From Sediminihaliea albiluteola (GTDB lineage: Bacteria > Pseudomonadota > Gammaproteobacteria > Pseudomonadales > Halieaceae), in assembly GCF_014077625.1 (NCBI RefSeq), contig NZ_JACFXU010000013.1:1178001-1242000 (forward strand): a DNA stretch of 64,000 nt, given 5' to 3'. Position 1 is the first letter of the stretch; the number at the start of each line of letters is the position of its first letter. Of this stretch, positions 33,333 through 41,982 are shown one piece after another. A program made the position numbers and the translations under genes. The notes under the pieces are model-generated. The model saw only the letters and a list, made by a program, of their open reading frames with translations. It had not been told where the DNA came from and made no database searches.

Positions 33333-34688
33333 CTACAGGCGTGCGAAATCGTTATAGAGGGCCAGTGCCATGATTCCTAGAACCAGGAACAAGCCCAATT
33401 GGTACCCAAAAGCCTGTATTTTCTCAGGTACGGGCCGCCCCGCCAGCAGCTCCACTGTGTAATACAGCAGATGCCCCCCATCTAATACCGGTATCGGCAA
33501 GAGATTGAGAACCCCCAAACTGACACTGAGTAAAGCCAGAAAGCTGATATACGACTCCAGCCCCGACTTAGCGGAAGCGGAGGCCACTTTAGCAATGGTA
33601 ATGGGGCCACTCAAGTTTTTTGGTGAGATCAGGCCCTGTATCATCTTCTTGATTGAGCTGAGCGTAAACACAACTAACTCACCAGTCCGGTCTACCCCAG
33701 CGACCAAAGCCTCTACCGGACCCCGAGGGAAGCTGCGCAGCAGCTCTGGCGGCATTTCAGGAATCACCACAGCAACACCTACTCGCCCAATGGCCTCACC
33801 CTCATCCGAGACGACTCGCTCCGGCACGATAGCAAGTTGTAATTCTTGCTCACCACGGCGCAGTTGCAAAGTAATTTCTTGGCCAGGGCGGGCGCGGACA
33901 TACTCAACCCAGTCCTGCCATAGCGGCATGGCGATGCCATCTGCTGAAAGCACCATATCACCGCTCTCCAGTCCCGCCAGCTGAGCTGGACTGCCCGGGC
34001 TAATCTCACCGACTTGCGGCAAAATTTCAGGGGTATAAAGGCTCAAACCAAGCCCACCGAACAAATCCGGCTGCTCCTGCTCCGACAGCCATTCGTTCAC
34101 CACGGCTTCAGATTCATAGAGCACGTCGGATTCGGGGTATTTCACCGTAAAATGAATGGTTCCGGAGTCGCCTATTCGGTCTAGCAATTGAAAACTCAAG
34201 GCCTGCCAAGTAGGCGTTGGCTTACCATCCACTGCGACAATTTCCTGGCCGACTTCTAGGCCCGCCACCTCAGCAATGGAGCCAGCCTCCACCTTGCCTA
34301 CCAGCGGTGCATAGCCAGTTTCCCCAGCCATGAATAAACACCAATAGGCCAGGATCGCCAGCAAGAAATTAGCCAGAGGCCCTGCAGCCACCACAGCAAT
34401 CCGCTGTAACACCGGTTTGCGGTTAAAGGCTTGGTGCTGATCTTCTGCTGCCACTTCAGCTTCACGCTCATCCAGCATCTTCACATAGCCACCCAAAGGG
34501 ATAGCCGCAATGCTGTATTCAGTACCCTGTTTATCGCGCCAGCTATAGAGCGACTTGCCAAAGCCGATTGAAAAGCGCAGCACCTTCACACCGCAGCGCC
34601 TAGCCACCCAAAAATGGCCGTACTCGTGCACCGCCACCAAGATTCCCAAAGTCGCCAGTGTAATTAAAATGGTGTAAATCAAATCCAT
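33333..34688 (-). CDS. rseP: Site-2 intramembrane protease RseP
   Basis: 451 residues. The zinc motif HEYGHFWVARRCGVKV is in the first membrane helix. Two PDZ domains occupy the periplasmic part (VGKVEAGSIAEVAGLEVG and VGEISPGSPAQLAGLESG), and the LPIPVLDGGH motif is in the C-terminal helices. It cleaves the anti-sigma factor RseA to release sigma-E during envelope stress. Its ATG overlaps the dxr stop (TAATG). Everything needed for activity is present. Confidence 0.96.
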   Translation of the reverse strand: MDLIYTILITLATLGILVAVHEYGHFWVARRCGVKVLRFSIGFGKSLYSWRDKQGTEYSIAAIPLGGYVKMLDEREAEVAAEDQHQAFNRKPVLQRIAVVAAGPLANFLLAILAYWCLFMAGETGYAPLVGKVEAGSIAEVAGLEVGQEIVAVDGKPTPTWQALSFQLLDRIGDSGTIHFTVKYPESDVLYESEAVVNEWLSEQEQPDLFGGLGLSLYTPEILPQVGEISPGSPAQLAGLESGDMVLSADGIAMPLWQDWVEYVRARPGQEITLQLRRGEQELQLAIVPERVVSDEGEAIGRVGVAVVIPEMPPELLRSFPRGPVEALVAGVDRTGELVVFTLSSIKKMIQGLISPKNLSGPITIAKVASASAKSGLESYISFLALLSVSLGVLNLLPIPVLDGGHLLYYTVELLAGRPVPEKIQAFGYQLGLFLVLGIMALALYNDFARL

Positions 34689-35908
34689 TATTTTGCTCCC
34701 AAGCCTGCAGAACGGCGTCCCGCGACTTGGCTAATAAGCACCTCGGCAGTGTGCCTTGCTTCTAGGTCAGCTGTTTCGACCACAGCCAGTGAAGTCGGTT
34801 CAATGATCGCTGAGCGCCCCAAGGTCTGCTCAATGATCGATGCTATAGCAGTAAAGCCTATACGTCCCTCTAGAAATGCTGCCACAGCGACTTCATTGGC
34901 AGCATTGCATACTGCCATAGCAGTCCCCCCGGCGCTAACAGCTTCGCGAGCCAAACGCAGGCAAGGAAAACGCCCCTCATCAGGCGCTTCGAAATCGAGC
35001 TGTGCAATCGCCACCAAATCCAGCGGCTGCACGCCTGAATCAAGACGCTCCGGCCAAGCTAAGCCATAAGCAATTGGCGTACGCATATCTGGGTTGCCCA
35101 GCTGCGCCAATACCGAGCCATCGCAATACTGCACCATGGAATGCACGATACTTTGCGGGTGCACCACGACTTCTATTTGCTCTGGCGACAGGTCAAACAG
35201 CCAGCAAGCTTCAATAAACTCCAGACCTTTATTCATCAGTGTTGCAGAGTCTACCGAAATCTTTCGCCCCATTTCCCAGTTGGGATGGGCACAAGCCTGA
35301 TCTGGAGTCGCTGCGGCCATTTGCGCCGCGGTCCAAGTGCGAAAAGGCCCACCGGAAGCGGTCAGCAGCACTTTGCTCAACCCGCCGTGCTCTATTTTAC
35401 CGCTGCGATCTACCGGCAGACATTGAAAAATTGCGTTGTGCTCGCTATCAATGGGCAACAGCAGCGCCGCCGAAGTCCGCACCGCATCCATCAATAGATG
35501 TCCAGCCATAACCAGTGATTCTTTATTAGCAAGCAGTACCCGCTTGCCGGCCTGGGCTGCAGCCAGCGTCGACGGCAAGCCAGCCGCCCCCACTACTGCC
35601 GCCATTACTGCATCGACCTCGGGGTCAGTGGCGGCCCGACGCAGCCCCTCTTCGCCCTGCAACACTTGAGTGCCCAATTCTTTGGGCATCGCCAAACGCA
35701 AGTTTTCGGCGGCCTCAGGACACATCATAATCGCGTACACTGGTTGGTGTGCAAGGCACTGCTCTAGCATCTTCGCCACAGAGGTATTGGCCGCAAGGGC
35801 GTAGACACGATAGCGCTCTGGGTGGCGCGCGATAACATCTAGGGTGCTCACCCCAATGGAGCCCGTAGAGCCCAGAACGCTGATTGCCTGCTGCGATTGA
35901 TATGCCAT
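34688..35908 (-). CDS. dxr: 1-deoxy-D-xylulose 5-phosphate reductoisomerase
   Basis: 406 residues from ATG 35908; the frame remains open upstream into cdsA but without family sequence. The NADPH loop [15 protein letters not shown], the metal and substrate blocks [12 protein letters not shown] and [12 protein letters not shown], and [12 protein letters not shown] are all present. It makes methylerythritol phosphate, the committed step of isoprenoid synthesis, and so feeds UppS encoded in the same cluster. It follows cdsA by four bases. Confidence 0.96.
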   Translation of the reverse strand: MAYQSQQAISVLGSTGSIGVSTLDVIARHPERYRVYALAANTSVAKMLEQCLAHQPVYAIMMCPEAAENLRLAMPKELGTQVLQGEEGLRRAATDPEVDAVMAAVVGAAGLPSTLAAAQAGKRVLLANKESLVMAGHLLMDAVRTSAALLLPIDSEHNAIFQCLPVDRSGKIEHGGLSKVLLTASGGPFRTWTAAQMAAATPDQACAHPNWEMGRKISVDSATLMNKGLEFIEACWLFDLSPEQIEVVVHPQSIVHSMVQYCDGSVLAQLGNPDMRTPIAYGLAWPERLDSGVQPLDLVAIAQLDFEAPDEGRFPCLRLAREAVSAGGTAMAVCNAANEVAVAAFLEGRIGFTAIASIIEQTLGRSAIIEPTSLAVVETADLEARHTAEVLISQVAGRRSAGLGAK

Positions 35909-35912
35909 TGTG

Positions 35913-36749
35913 TTACCAGCCGGCCAAGAGTAAACCGAGAACAAATACCGGCGCCGCAGCGCAAATACTGTCGAGTCGATCGAGAATGCCACCGTGTCCT
36001 GGTAGCAGCGAACCACTATCTTTCACTTTGCTATGTCGCTTCACCATACTGACGGTCAAATCGCCAACCACCGAAGCCAATGCCGTGGCCAGGGTCACTG
36101 CCACGACAGCCGCTAAGCTCACGTGGGCCATCTGCGGCGGCAATAAGGACCAAAACAGCAAGGCCAGCAGTAGCACAGCAAGCATGCCGCCCCAAAAACC
36201 CTCCCAGGTCTTAGCTGGGCTCACATCTTCGGCGAGCTTGTGACGGCCAAAGCGCTTACCCGAAAAATAGGCCCCAATATCGGCCGTGGCCACAATCAGG
36301 ATCATGCAGACCATGAGCAAGCCACCCCGGGGGAAGCTCAACAAATACACTGCCGCCACCCAAGCCAAGACCATAATAAGGAAGCCCATGACACTGCGAG
36401 CGAGCACGCTACCCCAAAATACCGCACTAGTGGGGTAGCTCTTCACCCACAACAGGGCAAAAGACCACCACAAACACGCTAAACCTAAGATCGGTTGTAC
36501 CTGCTCCCGCAGTGGTCTATCACCCAGATCGCAGTACAAATACAAGGCCAACATCGCCGCAACTATCGATAACACGTAGAGTAGCCGCGCTATCAGATGA
36601 CGCCAGCCAGCCATCAGCGCCCACTCCCAGGAGCCTAAGGCAACCACCAGGGCAAAAGCTATGGCCAGCCCGAGTAGGGGCAAAAAAGCCACGGCAGAGA
36701 GAAACAAAGCGGCCATCGCCAGGGCAGTGAATATACGCTGCTTAAGCAT
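35913..36749 (-). CDS. cdsA: Phosphatidate cytidylyltransferase
   Basis: 278 residues from ATG 36749. Polytopic membrane protein with about eight helices. The C-terminal signature spans [20 protein letters not shown] and [16 protein letters not shown]. It makes CDP-diacylglycerol from phosphatidic acid and CTP. Its start overlaps the end of uppS by eight bases, so translation is coupled. A TTG four codons upstream is not needed. Confidence 0.95.
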   Translation of the reverse strand: MLKQRIFTALAMAALFLSAVAFLPLLGLAIAFALVVALGSWEWALMAGWRHLIARLLYVLSIVAAMLALYLYCDLGDRPLREQVQPILGLACLWWSFALLWVKSYPTSAVFWGSVLARSVMGFLIMVLAWVAAVYLLSFPRGGLLMVCMILIVATADIGAYFSGKRFGRHKLAEDVSPAKTWEGFWGGMLAVLLLALLFWSLLPPQMAHVSLAAVVAVTLATALASVVGDLTVSMVKRHSKVKDSGSLLPGHGGILDRLDSICAAAPVFVLGLLLAGW

Positions 36750-37470
36750 CGGAGTTCCCAATTTTTATTTTATCAGCTACGCGCAGACCAAAGCGCCGCT
36801 CACGACGGCCATAATCGGCCAGCGCTCGAACAAACTCCAGCTCGCCGAAATCAGGCCACAAGATCGGGGTGAAATAGAACTCGCTGTAGGCAAATTGCCA
36901 CAACATGAAATTACTAATGCGTGCATCACCGCCCGTGCGTATGCACAGATCAGGTGGCGGCAGATCGCTAGCGGAGAGATAGGGTGCCATCACCTCAGGA
37001 GTAATAGCTTCGGGCTGCAAGCGTCCTGCCTGCACCTCCATAGCCAGCGAGCGGGCCGCCTGAGCGATATCCCATTGGCCACCATAATCAACAGCAATGA
37101 CTAATGTAGCGGCCTGATTCGCCTCAGTCAGCTGCTCCGCCTGCAACATGCGGCGCTGCAAACGTTCACTGAAGCGCTCCCTCTGCCCGATAAAGCGCAG
37201 TCGAACGCCATCCTTATGCAGCTGACGCACCTCATTGCGCAAGTAAATCAACAACAAGGCTAACAAGGCTCGAACCTCGCGCCGAGGCCGTCCCCAATTT
37301 TCACTGGAAAAGGCAAAGAGAGTCAGAACTTCTACGCCCTGATCTCGACAGGCACGCAACACACCACGCACCGCCTCCACGCCAGCACGATGACCTGCCG
37401 GACCAGACAGGCCCTTCAGCTTGGCCCAGCGATTGTTGCCGTCCATGATAATAGCAACATGCCGCGGCAC
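36742..37470 (-). CDS. uppS: Undecaprenyl diphosphate synthase
   Basis: About 242 residues. The substrate loop HVAIIMDGNNRWAK, the LTLFAFSSENWGRP block and the C-terminal RTGGDARISNFMLWQ and YFTPILWPDF blocks identify a cis-prenyltransferase. It makes the C55 carrier lipid for peptidoglycan and EPS repeat units. The only usual start codon in frame is GTG 37470, directly before PRHVAIIMDG. That is shorter at the N-terminus than most relatives and lacks a clear ribosome site. The frame stays open back to the frr stop, so a non-standard upstream start is possible. Confidence 0.94.
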   Translation of the reverse strand: MPRHVAIIMDGNNRWAKLKGLSGPAGHRAGVEAVRGVLRACRDQGVEVLTLFAFSSENWGRPRREVRALLALLLIYLRNEVRQLHKDGVRLRFIGQRERFSERLQRRMLQAEQLTEANQAATLVIAVDYGGQWDIAQAARSLAMEVQAGRLQPEAITPEVMAPYLSASDLPPPDLCIRTGGDARISNFMLWQFAYSEFYFTPILWPDFGELEFVRALADYGRRERRFGLRVADKIKIGNSDA

Positions 37471-37533
37471 TGCCGCGACAAAATCACTACCCTGCGAAGC
37501 AGCGCCCCCAGTTGTTGATCTCAGCTCGATGAC

Positions 37534-38091
37534 TTAGATTTCCATCAAGTCCGCTTCTTTGACGCTGAGCATTTCATCTACTCGCGCCACAAAGCTGTCG
37601 GTGAGTTTTTGGATGGTATCTTGGCCGCGACGCTCTTCGTCTTCACTAATCTCTTTATCTTTGACCAGATCTTTCAGCAGCGCCATGGCGTCACGACGTG
37701 CATTTCGTACTGATACCCTTGCTGCCTCTGCCTCTGAGCGAGCCTGCTTGATATAGCCTTTGCGGGTTTCTTCAGTCAGCATCGGCATCGGGATGCGAAT
37801 TACCTCACCTGCAGTAGCGGGGTTGAGCCCTAAGTCAGACTTCATGATGGCACGCTCAATTTCAGGCACCATCGTTTTGTCGAAAGGAACCAGCGACAGA
37901 GTCCGAGCATCTTCAACGTTTATATTCGCCATCTGGTTTAAGGGCGTATCAGCACCGTAATAATTCACTCGAATACCGTCCAATAGGCTAGGGTGAGCCC
38001 GGCCGGTGCGGATTTTGTTGAAGTTGTGCGTCAGTGCCTCAAGAGTTTTCTCCATGCGGCCAGATGCATCCGATTTGATATCGTTAATCAC
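37534..38091 (-). CDS. frr: Ribosome recycling factor
   Basis: 185 residues, exact family length. Typical blocks are [48 protein letters not shown] and RNARRDAM. It splits post-termination ribosomes together with EF-G. It is 15 bases downstream of pyrH, the normal order. Nothing unusual. Confidence 0.97.
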   Translation of the reverse strand: MINDIKSDASGRMEKTLEALTHNFNKIRTGRAHPSLLDGIRVNYYGADTPLNQMANINVEDARTLSLVPFDKTMVPEIERAIMKSDLGLNPATAGEVIRIPMPMLTEETRKGYIKQARSEAEAARVSVRNARRDAMALLKDLVKDKEISEDEERRGQDTIQKLTDSFVARVDEMLSVKEADLMEI

Positions 38092-38106
38092 GTCTCTTCT
38101 CTCCTT

Positions 38107-38844
38107 TTACTCAGACGCCTGCTCGATCAAGGTGCCATCCTGGCCGCCTCGAACAATGTTAAGTAAGGCACCTGGTTTTTCCATTTCAAAAACCCGTACT
38201 GGCATATTGTGATCGCGACACAAGCAAATAGCGGTCAAATCCATCACTTCCAGCTTTTTGTCCAACACCTCATCGTAACTGAGTCGCTCATATTTCTGCG
38301 CCTCAGGATGCTTAAAGGGATCTGCCGAATAAACGCCGTCAACCTTGGTCGCTTTTAGCACCAACTCTGCGCCCACCTCAATACCGCGTAAACAGGCGGA
38401 TGAGTCAGTGGTAAAGAAGGGGTTGCCAGTGCCGGCACTGAATATCACTACATCGCCATTACTTAAGGCCCGTATCGCTTTACGCCGATCATAGTGGTCG
38501 ACCACTCCGCTCATGGGAATGGATGACATAACCTGAGTGGCTATATTGGAGCGCTCCAGGGCATCGCGCAGAGCCAGTGCATTCATCACTGTCGCCAACA
38601 TGCCCATATGATCGCCAGTGACTCGATCTAGACCGGCTTTCTGTAGAGCAGCGCCGCGGAACAGGTTACCCCCGCCCACGACCAGACCAACCTGAACACC
38701 AATACCAACTAGCTGGCCCACTTCCAGCGCCATGCGGTCGAGTACTTTGGGGTCGATGCCGAATTTTTCGGACCCTGTCAGCGCCTCTCCACTGAGTTTC
38801 AGTAAGATGCGCTTATATTTTTTTTCAGCTGTGTTTTGCGGCAT
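38107..38844 (-). CDS. pyrH: UMP kinase
   Basis: 245 residues. The amino-acid-kinase fold shows [24 protein letters not shown] and [16 protein letters not shown]. It phosphorylates UMP to UDP and is usually GTP-activated and UTP-inhibited. It is the first gene of the frr-uppS-cdsA series. The 292 bases to tsf contain the tsf terminator and a GC palindrome, plus a possible -10 TAATAT about 60 bases before the ATG. No strong promoter is visible. Confidence 0.96.
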   Translation of the reverse strand: MPQNTAEKKYKRILLKLSGEALTGSEKFGIDPKVLDRMALEVGQLVGIGVQVGLVVGGGNLFRGAALQKAGLDRVTGDHMGMLATVMNALALRDALERSNIATQVMSSIPMSGVVDHYDRRKAIRALSNGDVVIFSAGTGNPFFTTDSSACLRGIEVGAELVLKATKVDGVYSADPFKHPEAQKYERLSYDEVLDKKLEVMDLTAICLCRDHNMPVRVFEMEKPGALLNIVRGGQDGTLIEQASE

Positions 38845-39085
38845 GATTTAGTCTCCTAAGCTGGGGGCGTATATTACAGGACATCTTCCTAACACCCCAG
38901 TGCATTTTAGTCATAGCTAGCCACTCTCGGCCCGAATAGGGCCCCGGGGCCCGGTCAAGCACTCCACCGAAGATCAGGGCCCAGCAAGCAGTGACTATTC
39001 TCTGCAGCAAAAACATTGAGCTAGCAGCGCCTGCTGTTATTTTCTAGCCAGTCCACAATATTAGGCACAGCAAGAAACTTTAGAC

Positions 39086-39115
39086 AAAAAAAACGGGACC
39101 CCTTGAGGTCCCGTT
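39086..39115 (-). terminator. Rho-independent terminator of rpsB-tsf
   Basis: On the minus strand, stem AACGGGACC / GGTCCCGTT with a 6-base loop is followed by a run of eight T. It lies 22 bases after the tsf stop. Confidence 0.93.
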
Positions 39116-39136
39116 AAGTGATATCACTCGCAGTAC

Positions 39137-39994
39137 TTAGCCTTTCAGCTGAGCAGCCACTTCATCTGCAAAGTCGACTTTCTCAACTTCAATGCCTTCA
39201 CCCACTTCAAAGCGAGCAAAAGACACTACCTCAGCACCGGCAGCAGACACCAACTTACCAACTGTGGTGTCAGGGTCTTTAACAAAAGCTTGCTCGGTCA
39301 GGCTGTTTTCAGACAGGAACTTCTTCACGCGACCGTCAATCATCTTCTCGATAATCTCTGCTGGCTTACCAGACTCTTGAGCCTGCGCACTGTAGATTTC
39401 CTTTTCTTTGGCAATCACCTCTTCTGGCATGTCGGCTGGTGATACCACCTGTGGGTTAACCGCAGCAACGTGCATTGCAACATCTTTAGCCAGATCCTGG
39501 TCGCCGCCTTTGAGCTCAACCAATACTGCGATGCGGTTATTGCCGTGCACATAAGCACCCACTACACCGGCGTCAGCTGTAACAATCTGAGCGCGACGCA
39601 CAGTGATGTTTTCGCCAATTTTCTGTACCAGTGCTTCGCGATCAGCTTCTAGTTCGCCAGCCATCAAGGCAGCCACGTCGGACTGCTTATTTTCGAATGC
39701 TGCGCCTAAGACCTTATCAACAAAGGCCAAAAAGCCAGCGTCACGAGCAACAAAGTCAGTTTCGCTATTTACTTCTAACACAACGCCGTAGCTGCCATCT
39801 TCGGCAAGACGTGTTGCAACAACACCGTCAGCTGCGGTACGACCGGCTTTCTTAGCAGCCTTCATGCCGCTTGATTTACGCAGATCTTCAATTGCCTGAT
39901 CTATATCGCCACCGGCAGCTGCCAGAGCCTTTTTACACTCCAACAAACCCAGTCCGGTGCGCTCACGAAGTTCTTTGACCAGTACTGCAGACAT
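39137..39994 (-). CDS. tsf: Elongation factor Ts
   Basis: 285 residues. It begins with the UBA-like domain [19 protein letters not shown] and continues with the TDFVARD loop that contacts EF-Tu and two core subdomains. It exchanges GDP on EF-Tu. It follows rpsB after 119 bases, which include a hairpin with CCCC/GGGG arms around 40045-40070 that may tune tsf relative to rpsB. A strong terminator closes the operon. Confidence 0.97.
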   Translation of the reverse strand: MSAVLVKELRERTGLGLLECKKALAAAGGDIDQAIEDLRKSSGMKAAKKAGRTAADGVVATRLAEDGSYGVVLEVNSETDFVARDAGFLAFVDKVLGAAFENKQSDVAALMAGELEADREALVQKIGENITVRRAQIVTADAGVVGAYVHGNNRIAVLVELKGGDQDLAKDVAMHVAAVNPQVVSPADMPEEVIAKEKEIYSAQAQESGKPAEIIEKMIDGRVKKFLSENSLTEQAFVKDPDTTVGKLVSAAGAEVVSFARFEVGEGIEVEKVDFADEVAAQLKG

Positions 39995-40113
39995 ACTGTC
40001 CTCCTGCTAGTCCCATAGGGGAAAATTTTTAATACGGAATTCCCCAGCAGCGAATAGCACCGCCGGGGATTATTGCCAAACCCAGTCACAAGCCTGTCAC
40101 CGGGTGAGTGTTC

Positions 40114-40851
40114 TTACTCGGCTGCGGCTTCTTCGACAAACTCGTCTTTATTGACGACAGCTTCGCCGGATTCAGCACGGCCAGCTAGGCAGGCATCAGC
40201 CACTGCTGTCACATACAACTTGATAGCGCGAATGGCGTCATCGTTACCGGGGATCACGTAGTCCACACCGTCTGGGTTAGAGTTGGTGTCCACCACGCCG
40301 ATCACGGGGATGCCCAGCTTGTTCGCTTCGGTGATGGCAATGCGCTCGTGATCAACGTCGATAACGAACAGCGCATCAGGCAGTCCGCCCATATCCTTGA
40401 TACCGCCGATACTACGCTCCAGCTTTTCCATATCGCGAGTACGCATCAGCGCCTCTTTCTTGGTCAAGTGATCAAAAGTACCGTCACTTTGCTGGGCTTC
40501 GAGCTCACGCAGACGCTTGATCGAGGCACGGATTGTTTTGTAGTTGGTCAGCATACCACCCAACCAGCGATGGCTGACGTAAGGCATGCCAGCTCGCTCC
40601 GCCTGCTCCTTAATGATCTTGCCAGCGGCACGCTTAGTACCAACAAACAAAATCTTATTTTTGGAAGCAGCCAGCTTTTTCACCATGGTCAAAGCGTCTT
40701 CAAACGCCGGCACGGTGTGCTCGAGGTTAATAATGTGGATTTTATTACGGGCACCAAAGATGTACTTGCCCATCTTGGGGTTCCAGTAACGGGTCTGGTG
40801 ACCAAAGTGTGCACCTGCTTGAAGCAGGTCACGCATGCTTACTTGCGACAT
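40114..40851 (-). CDS. rpsB: 30S ribosomal protein S2
   Basis: 245 residues from ATG 40851. The family start [19 protein letters not shown] is clear; the frame is open further upstream only because the leader contains no stop. Conserved blocks include [30 protein letters not shown] and [21 protein letters not shown]2 binds the 30S body late in assembly. A structured leader precedes it, which in gammaproteobacteria lets S2 repress its own operon with tsf. Confidence 0.97.
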   Translation of the reverse strand: MSQVSMRDLLQAGAHFGHQTRYWNPKMGKYIFGARNKIHIINLEHTVPAFEDALTMVKKLAASKNKILFVGTKRAAGKIIKEQAERAGMPYVSHRWLGGMLTNYKTIRASIKRLRELEAQQSDGTFDHLTKKEALMRTRDMEKLERSIGGIKDMGGLPDALFVIDVDHERIAITEANKLGIPVIGVVDTNSNPDGVDYVIPGNDDAIRAIKLYVTAVADACLAGRAESGEAVVNKDEFVEEAAAE

Positions 40852-40871
40852 ATTAAATACCTTGTATTGGG

Positions 40872-40989
40872 TTAATCCTCCACATATCCCATGCTCCAAA
40901 CCGGCGTGCCGGCACCCTGGACCAGGTTGCGATATGTGTGTGTCATTAGGGTTTCCTCCCAACTGAAGCCGAACCTTAGTCGTAAGGTT
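40872..40989 (-). promoter_or_regulatory. Structured rpsB mRNA leader (S2 autoregulation site)
   Basis: An 8-bp stem, CACATATC (40881-40888) with GATATGTG (40931-40938), encloses two perfect inner hairpins, CCGGC-GT-GCCGG (40901-40912) and CCTGG-A-CCAGG (40916-40926), forming a three-way junction just before the ribosome site GGAGG. A further hairpin, AACCTTA-GTCG-TAAGGTT (40972-40989), lies nearer the 5' end. The arrangement fits the known conserved S2-binding leader of rpsB in this class. Confidence 0.65.
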
Positions 40990-41006
40990 TTGTCAGGAAG
41001 CCGCGC

Positions 41007-41035
41007 TTTATACCACATAAGCCCACCTGATTAAA
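41007..41035 (-). promoter_or_regulatory. Sigma-70 promoter of rpsB-tsf
   Basis: On the minus strand TTTAAT, a 17-base spacer, then TATAAA, followed by a GCGCGG discriminator. A GC-rich discriminator is typical of ribosomal promoters under stringent control. The -35 box is weak. Confidence 0.5.
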
Positions 41036-41201
41036 GCAGAACTCTCAGCAAGCACTTTTCTCAGTCTTCGGCCCAGGGCAGGCTTTTGAGCCATGCTTGC
41101 GGTAGAATAGCCACCATTATCTAGCTCCAGATTGAGCAATATCCATCTGAAGCCAAGTAACACCCCACTCTATTAACCAGTTTAGGTGCTCACAGGACAG
41201 T

Positions 41202-41975
41202 ATGGCGGTATTAATTAAGACAGCTGAAGAATTTGAAAAAATGCGAGCAGCAGGCCGACTGGCTGCCGAAGTGCTCGAAATGATCGAGCCGCTGGTCGAA
41301 CCTGGCATGACCACCGGTGAAATCGATCGCATCTGCCACGAGTATATGACAGAAGTACAGGGGGTGATCCCTGCCTGTCTCAATTACCACGGCTTCCCCA
41401 AGTCGATCTGCACCTCGGTAAACGAGGTGATCTGTCACGGCATCCCCTCGGATACCAAAAAGCTCAAAGACGGCGATATCATCAATATTGACGTCACCGT
41501 GATCAAGGACGGCTACCACGGCGATACCAGTATCATGGTGCTGGTCGGCGACGCCCCAGACCACGCTAAACGCTTGGTGCGCGTAGCCCAAGAGTGCCTT
41601 TATAAGGCCCTGGATATTGTGCGCCCCGGTACGCGGCTAGGTGACATCGGAGCCATCATTCAGCAGCATGCTGAGAAAAACTATTATTCAGTGGTCCGAG
41701 AGTACTGTGGCCACGGGATTGGCCAGGGCTTTCACGAAGACCCTCAGGTGCTGCACTACGGTAAAAAAGGTACCGGACTCATACTAGAACCGGGCATGAC
41801 CATCACTATCGAACCGATGATTAACGCGGGACGTCGCCACACCAAACTCAATAAGAAAGACGGCTGGACGGTTTCTACTAAAGATGGCCGTCTGTCGGCT
41901 CAGTGGGAACATAGTATTGGAGTGACCGAAGACGGCTGTGAAATTTTCACCCGTCGCAGCAACGAAACCTTCTGA
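41202..41975 (+). CDS. map: Methionine aminopeptidase type I
   Basis: 257 residues. The pita-bread fold carries its five metal ligands: Asp in INIDVTV, Asp in GYHGDTS, His in GHGIGQGFHEDP, Glu in TIEPMI and Glu in WEHSIGV. NYHGFPKSICTSVNEVICHG is the standard substrate block. It removes the initiator Met from nascent proteins. It has AGGA upstream of the ATG, is divergent from rpsB and is followed seven bases later by glnD. Confidence 0.97.
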   Translation: MAVLIKTAEEFEKMRAAGRLAAEVLEMIEPLVEPGMTTGEIDRICHEYMTEVQGVIPACLNYHGFPKSICTSVNEVICHGIPSDTKKLKDGDIINIDVTVIKDGYHGDTSIMVLVGDAPDHAKRLVRVAQECLYKALDIVRPGTRLGDIGAIIQQHAEKNYYSVVREYCGHGIGQGFHEDPQVLHYGKKGTGLILEPGMTITIEPMINAGRRHTKLNKKDGWTVSTKDGRLSAQWEHSIGVTEDGCEIFTRRSNETF

Positions 41976-41982
41976 GGTACAC

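Noticed and set aside
38939-38952. GC palindrome GGGCCCCGGGGCCC between pyrH and tsf
   Set aside because: No T-run and too far from either gene end to be a terminator; the strong tsf terminator is at 39086-39115. Could be chance in a GC-rich stretch.
40348-40875. 175-codon open frame antisense to rpsB
   Set aside because: It lies entirely opposite rpsB and its leader and has no family features; the open frame is a by-product of rpsB codon use.
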